From Rubinisphaera margarita (GTDB lineage Bacteria > Planctomycetota > Planctomycetia > Planctomycetales > Planctomycetaceae), in contig NZ_JAKFGB010000012.1 in NCBI RefSeq assembly GCF_022267515.1, positions 310,001 to 374,000 on the forward strand: 64,000 bases of DNA, given 5' to 3'. A program made the translations under genes and the position numbers. Positions 47,079 to 57,893 of this stretch are shown one piece after another. A model generated the notes under the pieces. That model had not been told where the DNA came from and did no database searches. It was given only the letters and a program-made list of their open reading frames with translations. The stretch's first letter is position 1. Every line of letters begins with the position of its first letter.

Positions 47079-47771
47079 CTAATCCCCGCTTCCGCCACTG
47101 CCATCCACGCTGTACGGAATGTGAGGTGATTCGAGATTCTCCAGCCAGATTCGCTGGTAGTTCTCGACCTCGACAGCCGGACGACCGATCGGGGCCGTCA
47201 TGTTGAGCATCACAGCCATCGATGTTTCCGGACCGGCGAGCTCGGTCACATAGTTGTTCACACTCGCCAGTCGCAGCTCATTGATGTACTTCTCGGTCGA
47301 AGCCTGGACGAAAGCCATGCGTCGCTGAGAAGGAGCATTCTGCATGATCCACAGACAATGCTCGCGACCCGATTTTGTCAGCTGATGCGTTTCCGGGTTG
47401 AAGTGGTACTCATACAGTGTCGTCGCATTCTTCCAGCCTTCGGCAATCTGGGCTTCCTGAATGACGTCGACAATGCTGCGGTCGATGTGGTTGTAGGGCG
47501 TCGGCCAGAAATGCGCTGAATGGAACTGCTGCATGAATGTCTGTTGCTGCTCGGTCGGACGCGGCCGATTCGGCCAGACCTTGCCGTAGCGATACTTCTG
47601 GCGGGATCCCACGGGAAGCGAACCGGTGTACGACCACCATTCCGGGGAGTATTTCTCCATCCCGGCTTCTTCTTTCTTCTCCCAGGGCCATCCTGCACGC
47701 GCTGAATCAGGCGTGAGAACCAGGCCGGAGAAAAAGGCGAAAAGTAAGATTTGTGGTAGTCCGAGTCGCAT
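47079..47771 (-). CDS. Secreted hypothetical protein
   Basis: A 230-residue protein with a signal peptide (RLGLPQILLFAFFSGLVLTP, cut near SARA) and no recognised domain. It contains Trp- and Pro-rich stretches (AGWPWEKKEE; SPEWWSYTG; PRPTEQQQTF) and a conserved-looking C-terminal half (GREHCLWIMQNAPSQRRMAF; ENYQRIWLENLESPHIPY). The start is ATG 47771 with AGGAG eight bases upstream; the longer open frame from 47813 adds only a charged extension. It precedes the TPR lipoprotein gene on the same strand, 196 bases away. Function unknown. Confidence 0.8.
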   Translation of the reverse strand: MRLGLPQILLFAFFSGLVLTPDSARAGWPWEKKEEAGMEKYSPEWWSYTGSLPVGSRQKYRYGKVWPNRPRPTEQQQTFMQQFHSAHFWPTPYNHIDRSIVDVIQEAQIAEGWKNATTLYEYHFNPETHQLTKSGREHCLWIMQNAPSQRRMAFVQASTEKYINELRLASVNNYVTELAGPETSMAVMLNMTAPIGRPAVEVENYQRIWLENLESPHIPYSVDGSGGSGD

Positions 47772-48122
47772 CCTGCCGTCTCCTCTGAGTTTCCTACTCA
47801 GGTTAGAACGCATTCAATCGTGACGTCGTTTTGAGAGCGTCGGTTGCCGGGCGGATCGCTTTCGAGCTCCTGCATCATGCAGTCGCCGGGTGGCTCGATA
47901 CCGGTTGAGGTATGAAGCTGTTCCCCGAAAGATTTCCGTCCGTCACTGCGGACCTGTCTTGTCTGGCGTTTACTCCCTTGGTCGATTGACAGGCGTCAAC
48001 GCTTCGACCAATGGCGCAGCACAGTCGTGCCGGTCCCTGTCCCCTCGAATTATCGACGCAAGGACATTCGCAGCATGACGAAAATCACGCATTTGGGGAA
48101 AGCGAGCGATCTGACGGTCGCA
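47772..48122. other. Intergenic region with two small inverted repeats
   Basis: No gene is supported in these 351 bases. CTGCAT-C-ATGCAG (47870-47882) and TTGAC-AGGC-GTCAA (47986-47999) are perfect inverted repeats that could be regulator sites for the secreted hypothetical gene downstream on the minus strand. No clear terminator for the Rieske gene was seen. Confidence 0.5.
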
Positions 48123-48434
48123 TCACTCAGGCAGAGTGATGTAGACATCCCCGTTTTCCACGCTCGCGTCGTAGACCGTGGTTTGAATCGACGAGGAGAG
48201 GCAGTGCTGACCAGTGCGGACGTCGAACTGCCACCCATGCCACGGGCAAGTAACGACACCTCTGCGAAGCGTTCCCGTTCCAATCGGCCCCCCGGCATGA
48301 GGGCAGAGACCATCGATCGCGTGGACTTCGTCGCCGATACGGAAGATTGCGATGACTCGTCCGGCGACGGCGAATTCCTTCCCCGCTCCATCGGTCAGTT
48401 CATCAACGCTACAGACGCGGGTCTTTTCTGCCAT
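48123..48434 (-). CDS. Rieske [2Fe-2S] ferredoxin (dioxygenase ferredoxin/NirD type)
   Basis: A 103-residue protein that is essentially one Rieske domain. Both ligand boxes are complete: C-P-H (DGLCPHAGGP) and C-P-W-H (VTCPWHGWQF). It has no signal peptide, so it should be cytoplasmic. This type serves as an electron carrier to dioxygenases or as NirD-like subunit, but no oxygenase or reductase is adjacent. ATG 48434 is chosen although no ribosome site is obvious; a TTG at 48455 is the alternative. It is 39 bases downstream of the acyltransferase gene on the same strand. Confidence 0.88.
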   Translation of the reverse strand: MAEKTRVCSVDELTDGAGKEFAVAGRVIAIFRIGDEVHAIDGLCPHAGGPIGTGTLRRGVVTCPWHGWQFDVRTGQHCLSSSIQTTVYDASVENGDVYITLPE

Positions 48435-48473
48435 CTTCGAAGTCCGGTAGAACAATGTTCATTCGAGAGCGAG

Positions 48474-49433
48474 TCACGCTGCTTTGGCGGTTCTCGCTGC
48501 TCTGGTCCGTTTGCGGGGCTCGCTTTTCCAGCGGCGGTGGACCCAGAAATATTGCTCCGGGTTGTTGCGAACAACACGCTCCAGAGCGTCGGAGTAACGC
48601 TGGGTAATCGCCTGAACGTTCCCCTGCAGTTCTTCCTCCTGCGGATCGATGACCTCCTCGACCCCAATTTCGTATCGAGTCCAGCGGCTGTTCACGAAAT
48701 CATCGGGCAGCCGACGGGCATAGCCGACACAGATCAAAGCGTCGTACTGAAGCGCCAGCAGTCCAATTGATTTGAAGGTACTGGCCGGTTTGCCGAAGAA
48801 ATCGACGAACAGACCTCGCGGTCCGGCATCCTGGTCCCCGAGCATGGCGACGCGGCCGCCGGCCTCCATCTCCTGCGAGACTTCGTCGGAAGCCCCCGAC
48901 TTCAGAATCATATAGTGGCCGGTCTGTTCCCGAAACTCTCGAAACCAATCGTGAAGATAGGGATTGTCCAGGGCACGAGCGACGGCTCCGGCTCGAAAGC
49001 CAAACAGCCCGAAACTGACCAGAGACATCTCCCAATTGCCGAAATGTCCGCTGAGCAGAATCACGGGACGATCGGTGGTCAGCGACTCCACAGCTCGATA
49101 GCGGTCCCTGAAGGTGACGCATTCGCGGAAGTTTTCCCGTCGCAGTTTGCGCGGGAGCTGAATCATCTCCACGATCAGCCGAAGCAGGTGAATCCACATT
49201 CCGAGAATGATCTCATCGGCTCTTTCATCGGTGAGCTCATCGCCGAAAGCGATCTCGAGGTTCTGGCGACAGACCTGATACCGAGTCAGCTTCCGGGGGA
49301 GACAATGGAACGCAAACCTGGCAATCGATTCGGCCAGTAATACGCTCTGCCGATAGGACAGACAGCGAACCGTTGCGAGCACCGCCTTGAAGACGAAGAA
49401 CTCAGCGCGGTATCGAATGGACTTCCATGTCAT
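48474..49433 (-). CDS. Lysophospholipid/lipid A acyltransferase family protein (LpxL-like)
   Basis: A 319-residue LABLAT-family membrane-associated acyltransferase. The catalytic H-x4-E-type motif appears as SGHFGNWEMS, and GDQDAGPRGLFVDFFGKPAST is the second family block. The C-terminal segment YFWVHRRWK is the usual end of the LpxL family. It probably transfers an acyl chain to a lipid A-type acceptor in the inner membrane, in line with LPS genes in planctomycetes. The last 20 residues are basic. Its start is ATG 49433. Which acceptor is used cannot be said. Confidence 0.88.
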   Translation of the reverse strand: MTWKSIRYRAEFFVFKAVLATVRCLSYRQSVLLAESIARFAFHCLPRKLTRYQVCRQNLEIAFGDELTDERADEIILGMWIHLLRLIVEMIQLPRKLRRENFRECVTFRDRYRAVESLTTDRPVILLSGHFGNWEMSLVSFGLFGFRAGAVARALDNPYLHDWFREFREQTGHYMILKSGASDEVSQEMEAGGRVAMLGDQDAGPRGLFVDFFGKPASTFKSIGLLALQYDALICVGYARRLPDDFVNSRWTRYEIGVEEVIDPQEEELQGNVQAITQRYSDALERVVRNNPEQYFWVHRRWKSEPRKRTRAARTAKAA

Positions 49434-49537
49434 CGCAAACTCCCAGACGTCATGTCAGGCTGTACGGGCTCCCTCGGGGAAATCGACGTAAAGTCTTGTC
49501 GCCGAAAGGAACTGCGTCAAGACGAATCCCGATTTGA

Positions 49538-50611
49538 TTAGGTCCGGGGCCGCTTTGGATCGGACTTCAGCGGAAGCTCGACGCGCTTGCCGGTCCAGGC
49601 GGATTTGTAGATCGCGAGAATAATCTCGACGCTTTTGCGGCCTTGATGTCCATCGACCCGCGGATCGGTATTCTTCTGAATGGCCGAAATGAAGTCCTTG
49701 AATTGCTCCATGTGACCGGTGAAAGAGATCGCCTTGGGATCACTCGCTCCGCCAGTGTTGCCCGATTTTCGCGAGAACTTCTCGATCGTTTTGGCGTCTC
49801 GGGCCAGAGTCTTCTCGAACTCCCAATGCAGAATATCATCCTGCTCGATGATCGCTGATCCCTTCGTGCCGCAGATTTCGGTCTTCTTGAGGAAGCCCGG
49901 ATAAGCACTCGTGGTCGCGGTAATGGTCCCGATCGCGCCGTTGGCGAACTGAAGTGCGGCTACGCCGGTGTCTTCCACTTCGATTCGCTCGTGAGCCAGC
50001 GTCCCTGTGATCGCCGAAACGGCTGCGATTTCGCCCATGAACCAGTAGATCAGATCCACATTGTGAATCGCCTGGTTCATGTACGCTCCCCCGCCATCCA
50101 GCGCCCAGGTGCCGCGCCATCCGCCGCTGTCGTAGTACTCCTGGCTGCGCCACCACTTGACGTACGTGTCACCGAGTGTGAGCGTGCCGAAGCGACCCGC
50201 ATCGATGGCTGCTTTGAGCGCCAGGTTGGCTCCGCTGAAACGCGAAGGCAGAATGGCTCCGAGTTTCACATTGTATTTCTCGCAGGCCTCGATGATCGCA
50301 TCGCACCGCTTCAGGGTGATTTCGAGTGGCTTCTCGACAAGAACGTGTTTGCCCGCCTTCGCTGCTGCGATGGCCGGTTCCATGTGCGCACCACTGGGCG
50401 TGCAGATGGTGATAATGTCGATCTCAGGGTTCGCGAGCATCTCGTCGAGTTTGTCGTAGGCCTGACAGCCCTTCTCGGAAGCGAATTTTTCGGCTGAAGC
50501 CAGCGTTTTGCTGTAGCAGCCAACAAGTTTGGCTCCACGAATGTGAGCGATCGCTTCGGAATGAAAGTTGGCAATCATTCCGCAGCCGACGATTCCGAAT
50601 CCTACTGCCAT
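49538..50611 (-). CDS. Gfo/Idh/MocA family oxidoreductase
   Basis: A 357-residue NAD(P)-dependent oxidoreductase. The Rossmann fold at the N-terminus has FGIVGCGMIANFHSEAI. VEKPLEITLKRCD carries the family's E-K-P lysine. WRGTWALDGGGAYMNQAIHNVDLIYW includes the catalytic-region D-x3-H-x-x-D-like pattern of the C-terminal domain. Members act on inositols, sugars or related compounds; substrate is unknown. It sits 63 bases downstream of tyrS on the same strand. Confidence 0.92.
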   Translation of the reverse strand: MAVGFGIVGCGMIANFHSEAIAHIRGAKLVGCYSKTLASAEKFASEKGCQAYDKLDEMLANPEIDIITICTPSGAHMEPAIAAAKAGKHVLVEKPLEITLKRCDAIIEACEKYNVKLGAILPSRFSGANLALKAAIDAGRFGTLTLGDTYVKWWRSQEYYDSGGWRGTWALDGGGAYMNQAIHNVDLIYWFMGEIAAVSAITGTLAHERIEVEDTGVAALQFANGAIGTITATTSAYPGFLKKTEICGTKGSAIIEQDDILHWEFEKTLARDAKTIEKFSRKSGNTGGASDPKAISFTGHMEQFKDFISAIQKNTDPRVDGHQGRKSVEIILAIYKSAWTGKRVELPLKSDPKRPRT

Positions 50612-50674
50612 GATATCTCCCGGAAGTTAAGTCCAGAGTTGTTCGTGTGATTCACTGCGCCTGATGTCGTTCTG

Positions 50675-51892
<1,218 letters not shown>

Positions 51893-52109
51893 AGTCACTT
51901 GAGCGGAAGCAGTCCCGCTTTCTTGATTACACTGTTCCATACTACGATGAGCAGCCGAGATCGGATGCCCGCCTGTCAGTCCGGCAGACTGAGCCACCAT
52001 CGGACTGGTTCCCAGAAGCAAACTGTCTGGTTTTCCGGTCTTCAGGACTTGGATTCGTAACGTAACAATCCCCTCCTTAATAAACCAGTCTTACCCCGCA
52101 CGGAACCGG

Positions 52110-53246
52110 ATGGATCCTCTGTCGATCGAAGACGAACAATCAGCTTCTCCGAAGAGTCCCGCACTGGTGTTTGCCGGCGGAGGGACCGGTGGTCATCTCT
52201 ATCCGGGCATCGCGGTTGCGGAACGCTGGAAGGAGCAGTTTCCGGATTCCAGAATCGTCTTCATCGGCACCGATCGGCCCGTCGAACGGCGGATCGTCCA
52301 GGCGAATAGCCTGGAGCATGTCTCCATTCCGTTCGAGCCGCCCGCTCGTGTCCTGGGATCGCCGTGGAAGTATTTCCAGAAGCTTCGAGAGTCGAATCGG
52401 ATCGTCCGGGAGCTGTTCCGTGCCATTCAGCCCGACATCATGATTGGCCTGGGGAACTACTCCAGCGTTCCCGCCGGGCTCATTGCGAGACGATCGCGGA
52501 TCCCTCTGGTGCTGCTGGAACAGAACTCGGTTCCCGGGCGGGCGAACCGATTCCTGGCTCGCTTCGCTGATCATCTCTGTCTGACCTATCCGGAGTCCGC
52601 TGCTTATCTACCCCGGAAAACGCCGGTGTCAGTTACCGGCAATCCCCTGAGAGCCGCGGTCACGAAGCTCCGTGTGGACAAAACTCACCCGCCAGAACAA
52701 CAGGTCCTGCTCATCACTGGAGGGAGCCAGGGAGCCCGTCTCCTCAACGAGCTATTGATCGGATTCGCTGCCCAGTGCGGCTCAGCATTGAAAAACTGGC
52801 ACTTCCGACATCAGGCCGGTTCCGATGACGAAGCAGCACGAATTCGAGTTCAATATGAGGCCGCCCAAGTCTCGGCTGAGGTTCGGGCGTACTTCGATAC
52901 GCCGGATGAACTCTATGAGAACGTGACAATGGCCGTCTCACGTGCCGGGGCGACGACCCTGGCCGAACTCGCCTGGCTGCGAATTCCGGCTCTCATTGTC
53001 CCCATTGCCAACTCGGTAAATAGTCATCAACTGTACAACGCGCAATCCCACGCAAGGTGCTCATGTTCACAGGTGATTGAAGAAGATCAACGGGATCTGA
53101 AGAAGGTGTTCAATAGTTCTCTTCTTCGGTGGCTCGAAGAGGCTGAGTCTCATAGTCGAGGAAAAGTTCAATCGGAGATTTCCTTAACATTCGATGCCAC
53201 GTCCGAGGTAGTCAAGGTGATCTCCCGAATACTAGTTGATGTCTAG
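52110..53246 (+). CDS. murG: UDP-N-acetylglucosamine--N-acetylmuramyl-(pentapeptide) transferase MurG
   Basis: A 378-residue GT28 glycosyltransferase that converts lipid I to lipid II in peptidoglycan synthesis, at the inner face of the membrane. GGGTGGH lies at residues 23-29, IMIGLGNYSSVPAGLIA and LLEQNSVPGRANRFL are family segments, and LLITGGSQGARLLNE starts the second domain. AVSRAGATTLAELAWL and NSHQLYNAQ carry the nucleotide-sugar binding residues. The last 50 residues depart from the usual glycine-bearing ending (SHARCSCSQVIEEDQRD). No other mur or fts genes are near, so it is split from a dcw cluster. A terminator follows 115 bases after the stop. Confidence 0.93.
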   Translation: MDPLSIEDEQSASPKSPALVFAGGGTGGHLYPGIAVAERWKEQFPDSRIVFIGTDRPVERRIVQANSLEHVSIPFEPPARVLGSPWKYFQKLRESNRIVRELFRAIQPDIMIGLGNYSSVPAGLIARRSRIPLVLLEQNSVPGRANRFLARFADHLCLTYPESAAYLPRKTPVSVTGNPLRAAVTKLRVDKTHPPEQQVLLITGGSQGARLLNELLIGFAAQCGSALKNWHFRHQAGSDDEAARIRVQYEAAQVSAEVRAYFDTPDELYENVTMAVSRAGATTLAELAWLRIPALIVPIANSVNSHQLYNAQSHARCSCSQVIEEDQRDLKKVFNSSLLRWLEEAESHSRGKVQSEISLTFDATSEVVKVISRILVDV

Positions 53247-53360
53247 GTAAAGTTCCTGACTAATCGGAGGTGGTGGATGGATGGGCAGCGTCGCGGCAAC
53301 GCGGTATCTTTCGAGCGATAGACAGTTCTATTGTTTCCGAGGTGTCGTTCTTTTTGGCTT

Positions 53361-53380
53361 CCCGACGAAGTCGGGCTTTT
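53361..53380 (+). terminator. Terminator after murG
   Basis: CCCGAC-GAA-GTCGGG (53361-53375) forms a 6-bp stem followed by CTTTTC. It is a short but typical intrinsic terminator. Confidence 0.55.
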
Positions 53381-53441
53381 CGAGTTGTTAGGGCTGACTG
53401 AGAAAATCGTTTGTCAAGAACTCTAAACAAGCATCGTTCAC

Positions 53442-53469
53442 TTGATAGTCTGTCAACGATTGCTAGAGT
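53442..53469 (+). promoter_or_regulatory. Possible promoter of the HARE-HTH-like gene
   Basis: TTGATA (53442-53447) and TAGAGT (53464-53469) are 16 bases apart. It would give a leader of about 110 bases. Both boxes deviate from consensus. Confidence 0.35.
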
Positions 53470-53588
53470 CGCTACATCTTTAAGCCAAAACGTTATTGCT
53501 ATTACACCTGCCGCTTTCTATTCTTTGGTCAGGGAGGCAATGGCGGCTGCATACAAGTCCGCAGGCTCAACAGAAGAAGGAACAAGAC

Positions 53589-53969
53589 ATGGCGGAAGCA
53601 ACTGAGCAATTGAGTGTTGCCGAGATTCATCAACTTCTGCGACAACAGCAGTCCAAAGTCAGTGCTCTTCAGAAGCGGCGCGAAAAGCTGGCTGAACAAC
53701 TGGCTGATGTCGAACAACAGATTGCAGAATTGACGGGTGAAGACGGTGGTGGCACACGATTCAGGAATGAGAAGTCCCTGGAAGAAGTGATCATCGATGT
53801 TCTCGGAAAGAACAAGAAGGGGCTTGGACTGGCAGAACTGACCGATGCCATTCTCAAGACGGGTTATCGTTCGAGCAGCTCTAACTTCAAGAACGTCGTC
53901 TACCAGAATGTCTATAAGTCCGAAGCCGTGACTCGCGACGAAAAGTCCGGTCGCTATGTTCTCGCCTGA
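53589..53969 (+). CDS. Coiled-coil plus HARE-HTH-like winged-helix protein
   Basis: A 126-residue basic protein. Residues about 8-50 form a coiled coil with heptads (LLRQQQSKVSALQKRREKLA). Residues about 60-126 look like the HARE-HTH winged-helix domain: SLEEVIIDVLGKNKKGLGLA, then ELTDAILKTGYRSSSSNF, and the final GRYVLA. That domain is found in eukaryotic chromatin proteins and in bacterial restriction and sigma-linked proteins, where it is thought to read DNA or modified DNA. ATG 53589 is preceded by AAGGA eight bases upstream. The gene stands alone between two terminators. It could be a small DNA-binding dimer; no partner is evident. Confidence 0.75.
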   Translation: MAEATEQLSVAEIHQLLRQQQSKVSALQKRREKLAEQLADVEQQIAELTGEDGGGTRFRNEKSLEEVIIDVLGKNKKGLGLAELTDAILKTGYRSSSSNFKNVVYQNVYKSEAVTRDEKSGRYVLA

Positions 53970-54023
53970 TCGCTGATTGAGCTCGAACAGTTGGCTGGTT
54001 GCCAACAGCAACCGTGACAGACG

Positions 54024-54055
54024 CCCCCGCCTGAATTACCATGCGGGGGTTTTTT
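54024..54055 (+). terminator. Rho-independent terminator after the HARE-HTH-like gene
   Basis: CCCCCGC (54024-54030) pairs with GCGGGGG (54043-54049), a 7-bp G+C stem with a 12-base loop, followed by six T. It is a textbook intrinsic terminator, 55 bases behind the stop. Confidence 0.9.
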
Positions 54056-54099
54056 CACGCACCCACGTCACCGACCTTCACGTACAGGGATGCAATTCG

Positions 54100-55269
54100 A
54101 TGTCGAATGATACTGTTGATTCTCGTCAAGTTGTCATGGACCTTCTCCGCATTGCGGGCGGAAGCGGGCAGGAAACCCAGGTCCTTGCCGCCATCGAAAG
54201 GAAGTTGCTCGATGCAGGGCTCGATCCGACTCAGATGCGTTACGACGAAGCCAACACGCGAGCCGGCTTCGGTGAGGTTGGTAATCTTATCGTCACCCTT
54301 CCGGGGACGATATCAGCTCCCCGTCGACTGCTCATGGCTCATGTCGATACAGTCCCTCTTTGCCTGGGAGCGGTGCCGCTGATTGACGGCGAATACATTG
54401 TCTCTGAATCAGCTGAGACAGCGCTGGGAGGAGACGACCGTTCTGGAGCCGCTGTTGTTCTTACGACTCTCTTACGGATTCTCAACGAGCGTCCCGAACA
54501 TCCTCCACTGACATTTCTGTGGACCATTCAGGAAGAGATTGGATTGGTCGGAGCCCGCTACGTCGATCCTGAGGAATTGAATCACCCAGAACTCTGTTTC
54601 AATTTCGATGGGGGGCCTCCGCACAGTGTAATCCGCGGAGCGACTGGTGATTCTCATATGGACATCATCGTGCGGGGACTGGCCAGTCATGCCGGTGCTC
54701 ATCCCGAACAGGGGATCTCCGCGATTGTGATCGCGTCGATGGCGATCGCTGAGTTGCAGCGGGATGGCTGGCTCGGATTGATCGAGAAGTCTCATGGTCG
54801 TGGGACAAGCAATATCGGCTACATTTCCGGGGGAGCCGCAACCAATGTGGTGACCGATCTGATCACGATTCGAGCGGAAGCCCGCAGCCACGATCCGCAG
54901 TTCCGCCAGGAGATCGTTGATACCATCCAGCGAGCATTTGTGACCGCGGCCGAAACACTGGCTAACGCCGCCGGGGCACATGGCACGGTCGAGTTCAAGT
55001 CTCGCTCGAAATACGAGGCTTTCGCTCTCGAGGAAGATTCGGCCGTCGTAACCGCTGCGAAGGAGGCAGCCCGAGGAGCCGGTTTGACGCCCGAAACCCG
55101 AATCTCGAACGGTGGTCTGGATGCCAACTGGATCTCGTCGCATGGACTGCCGACCGTCACGATCGGCTGCGGGCAGGAGTTCATTCACACCGTGAGCGAA
55201 CGACTCCACCTGCCGAGTTTTGAGAACGCCTGCGAGATCGCCTGGCGGCTGGCATTGGACAACGCCTGA
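54100..55269 (+). CDS. M20 family metallopeptidase (PepT-like)
   Basis: A 389-residue zinc aminopeptidase/deacylase of family M20, close to tripeptidase T. The zinc-site motifs are AHVDTVP (His-x-Asp), GGDDRSGAAVV (bridging Asp) and IQEEIGLVGA (catalytic Glu-Glu). The dimerisation domain has HAGAHPEQGISAI and GRGTSNIGYISGGAATNVVTD. Start ATG 54100 has AGGGA about ten bases upstream; the open frame continues further upstream through the terminator and is not real there. It probably hydrolyses small peptides in the cytoplasm. Confidence 0.9.
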   Translation: MSNDTVDSRQVVMDLLRIAGGSGQETQVLAAIERKLLDAGLDPTQMRYDEANTRAGFGEVGNLIVTLPGTISAPRRLLMAHVDTVPLCLGAVPLIDGEYIVSESAETALGGDDRSGAAVVLTTLLRILNERPEHPPLTFLWTIQEEIGLVGARYVDPEELNHPELCFNFDGGPPHSVIRGATGDSHMDIIVRGLASHAGAHPEQGISAIVIASMAIAELQRDGWLGLIEKSHGRGTSNIGYISGGAATNVVTDLITIRAEARSHDPQFRQEIVDTIQRAFVTAAETLANAAGAHGTVEFKSRSKYEAFALEEDSAVVTAAKEAARGAGLTPETRISNGGLDANWISSHGLPTVTIGCGQEFIHTVSERLHLPSFENACEIAWRLALDNA

Positions 55270-55308
55270 TCTCTATAGTCCACTGGGGTGGATTCGATTG
55301 GCGAACCG

Positions 55309-56598
55309 TTACGGCAGTGTGTTGATCCGGATATTGCGGAAGTTGAGGTCGGTGGTCGGATCGTGTCCCTGCAGACTCAGGTGGCCGGCTTCGAGTCGTT
55401 GTCCCTTGCGAGGGTTCTCATCTGGTTCACGCGTATCTTTCCAGCTGACGACCGGGTAGCCATCGACCCAGGTGGCGATCTGCGGTCCCGCGGCGACGAG
55501 TGTAATTGTGCACCATTCGTTGTCGGACGAAACAACCCGGCGAGCCTCGACGCGTCTGAAAATTGCACCCGTCCCGGCGTTGTTCGGCTTGTTCGGATCA
55601 TCGTCCGTCATGCCGTTGTGAATTTGAACTTCATAGCCGTTGGAAGGGTTCTCCTTTGTTCCCGGCATCGCTCTGAAGAAGAGGCCACTGTTGAGTTCTT
55701 TCGCGTTCGTTTTTGCTTCAAACTGCAGGACGAAGTCCTCGAAGGTCTCCTGGGTTTCGAGAAAGCCGGGACCGTTGACGACGTGAATCGTTCCTGTGAC
55801 GACGTCGATAACACTCTCCGATCCGGGGACTTCTCGCCAGCCGGCGAGGTCCGTTCCGTTGAACAGTGGTTCCTGATTCATCGGCTGCAGACGGACATCG
55901 CGAAAGGCGACCGCTCCGCTGTTCTTTTGCAGCCCGATATGGCCTGACTGAAGCCAGTTGTCGCGAGTGTCTTCGTAGGAATGAGTTGGGCCATCGTCGA
56001 TCTGGATATCGATCTTTCGTCCAACGGCAGTCACCGTCATTCGGTGCCAGTCCCCATCGCCGAACTTCGCACCGGGATCGAATTCAGAAAGTCCGACCAG
56101 ACTGCCGGAAACGAATCCTTCGGGATGCGTGTCCGCCAGGTTGATCTCGTAACAGTCTTCACTGGGTTGACCCGGCTGAGGAGCACAGCGGATAAAGACG
56201 CCACTGTTCGTTTCGCCGGTCATCTTGAAATCGAGCGTGAGTCGGAAATCGTCGAAGGGGACATCGGTCATCAGCAGGCCAATCGGGCCGCTGTCGGCAG
56301 TGATGGTCTGGTTCTGGACCGCCCAGTTGACGTCGTTCACTCGATGCCAGCCGAAGAGAGTCTCGTTGTCGAAGAGCAGGATCTGCCCGGCTTCGATTTC
56401 TTCGTCCGTAAGCGGATTGACGTAGGTGATCTCGGCAGGCTCTGCGTCAGCCGCCGGCGCTGCCGTTGAAGTCGCTTCCGGCTGGGGACTCCCGCCTTCG
56501 GGCTCCTGCGGTCGCTGACACCCTGCGGTCACCACGAGTGTCAGACAGAGCAAGCCTGCGAGAAAAGGAAATCGAGAATCAGTGATGGTGGTGTTCAT
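55309..56598 (-). CDS. Lipoprotein with two DUF1080 (3-keto-disaccharide hydrolase) domains
   Basis: A 429-residue exported lipoprotein. The lipobox is LTLVVTAGC, followed by a Pro/Glu/Ala spacer. Two beta-jelly-roll DUF1080 domains follow, at about 65-240 (ILFDNETLFGWHRVNDVNW) and 245-425 (PLFNGTDLAGWREVPGSES). The D-L-x-G-W opening and the later NSGVFIRCAP / NSGLFFRAMP segments repeat in each half, showing an internal duplication. Such domains cleave 3-keto-glycosides. ATG 56598 has GGGA nine bases upstream. It lies just downstream of prfB on the same strand (42-base gap) and converges on the M20 gene. Confidence 0.88.
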   Translation of the reverse strand: MNTTITDSRFPFLAGLLCLTLVVTAGCQRPQEPEGGSPQPEATSTAAPAADAEPAEITYVNPLTDEEIEAGQILLFDNETLFGWHRVNDVNWAVQNQTITADSGPIGLLMTDVPFDDFRLTLDFKMTGETNSGVFIRCAPQPGQPSEDCYEINLADTHPEGFVSGSLVGLSEFDPGAKFGDGDWHRMTVTAVGRKIDIQIDDGPTHSYEDTRDNWLQSGHIGLQKNSGAVAFRDVRLQPMNQEPLFNGTDLAGWREVPGSESVIDVVTGTIHVVNGPGFLETQETFEDFVLQFEAKTNAKELNSGLFFRAMPGTKENPSNGYEVQIHNGMTDDDPNKPNNAGTGAIFRRVEARRVVSSDNEWCTITLVAAGPQIATWVDGYPVVSWKDTREPDENPRKGQRLEAGHLSLQGHDPTTDLNFRNIRINTLP

Positions 56599-56640
56599 AC
56601 AGATCATCCCGTCGAGATCGTGCTGAGTTGAGAGTGTTAC

Positions 56641-57763
<1,123 letters not shown>

Positions 57764-57893
57764 CGTGCGAATGGTCTTTTCTAAAGAAGCAGCTTCGGCT
57801 GCGGGGTATCACTGCGGAGATGCAATTGTAGCGGTCCAACGCCCGAAGACAAAGGAAGCCGACCGCATCTCAAGCTGAGTGAACCGTGGAAGT

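Larger units (their letters stand above)
53247..53588. other. Intergenic region with a terminator and a candidate promoter
   Basis: This 342-base gap lacks a supported gene; it is lower in G+C than the flanks. It contains the murG terminator and, further on, a possible promoter for the next gene. A short open frame at 53411-53605 has no ribosome site and overlaps the next start, so it is not called. Confidence 0.6.

Noticed and set aside
48027..48770. Open frame of 247 codons covering an intergenic region and the Rieske gene
   Set aside because: It runs antisense to two supported genes and its product has no similarity to anything recognised.
51893..52021. N-terminal extension of tyrS from an upstream in-frame start
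   Set aside because: The extra 43 residues have no similarity to TyrRS and no ribosome site; the known fold starts at the ATG at 51892.
53411..53605. Short open frame before the HARE-HTH-like gene
   Set aside because: No ribosome site and it overlaps the start of the better-supported gene.
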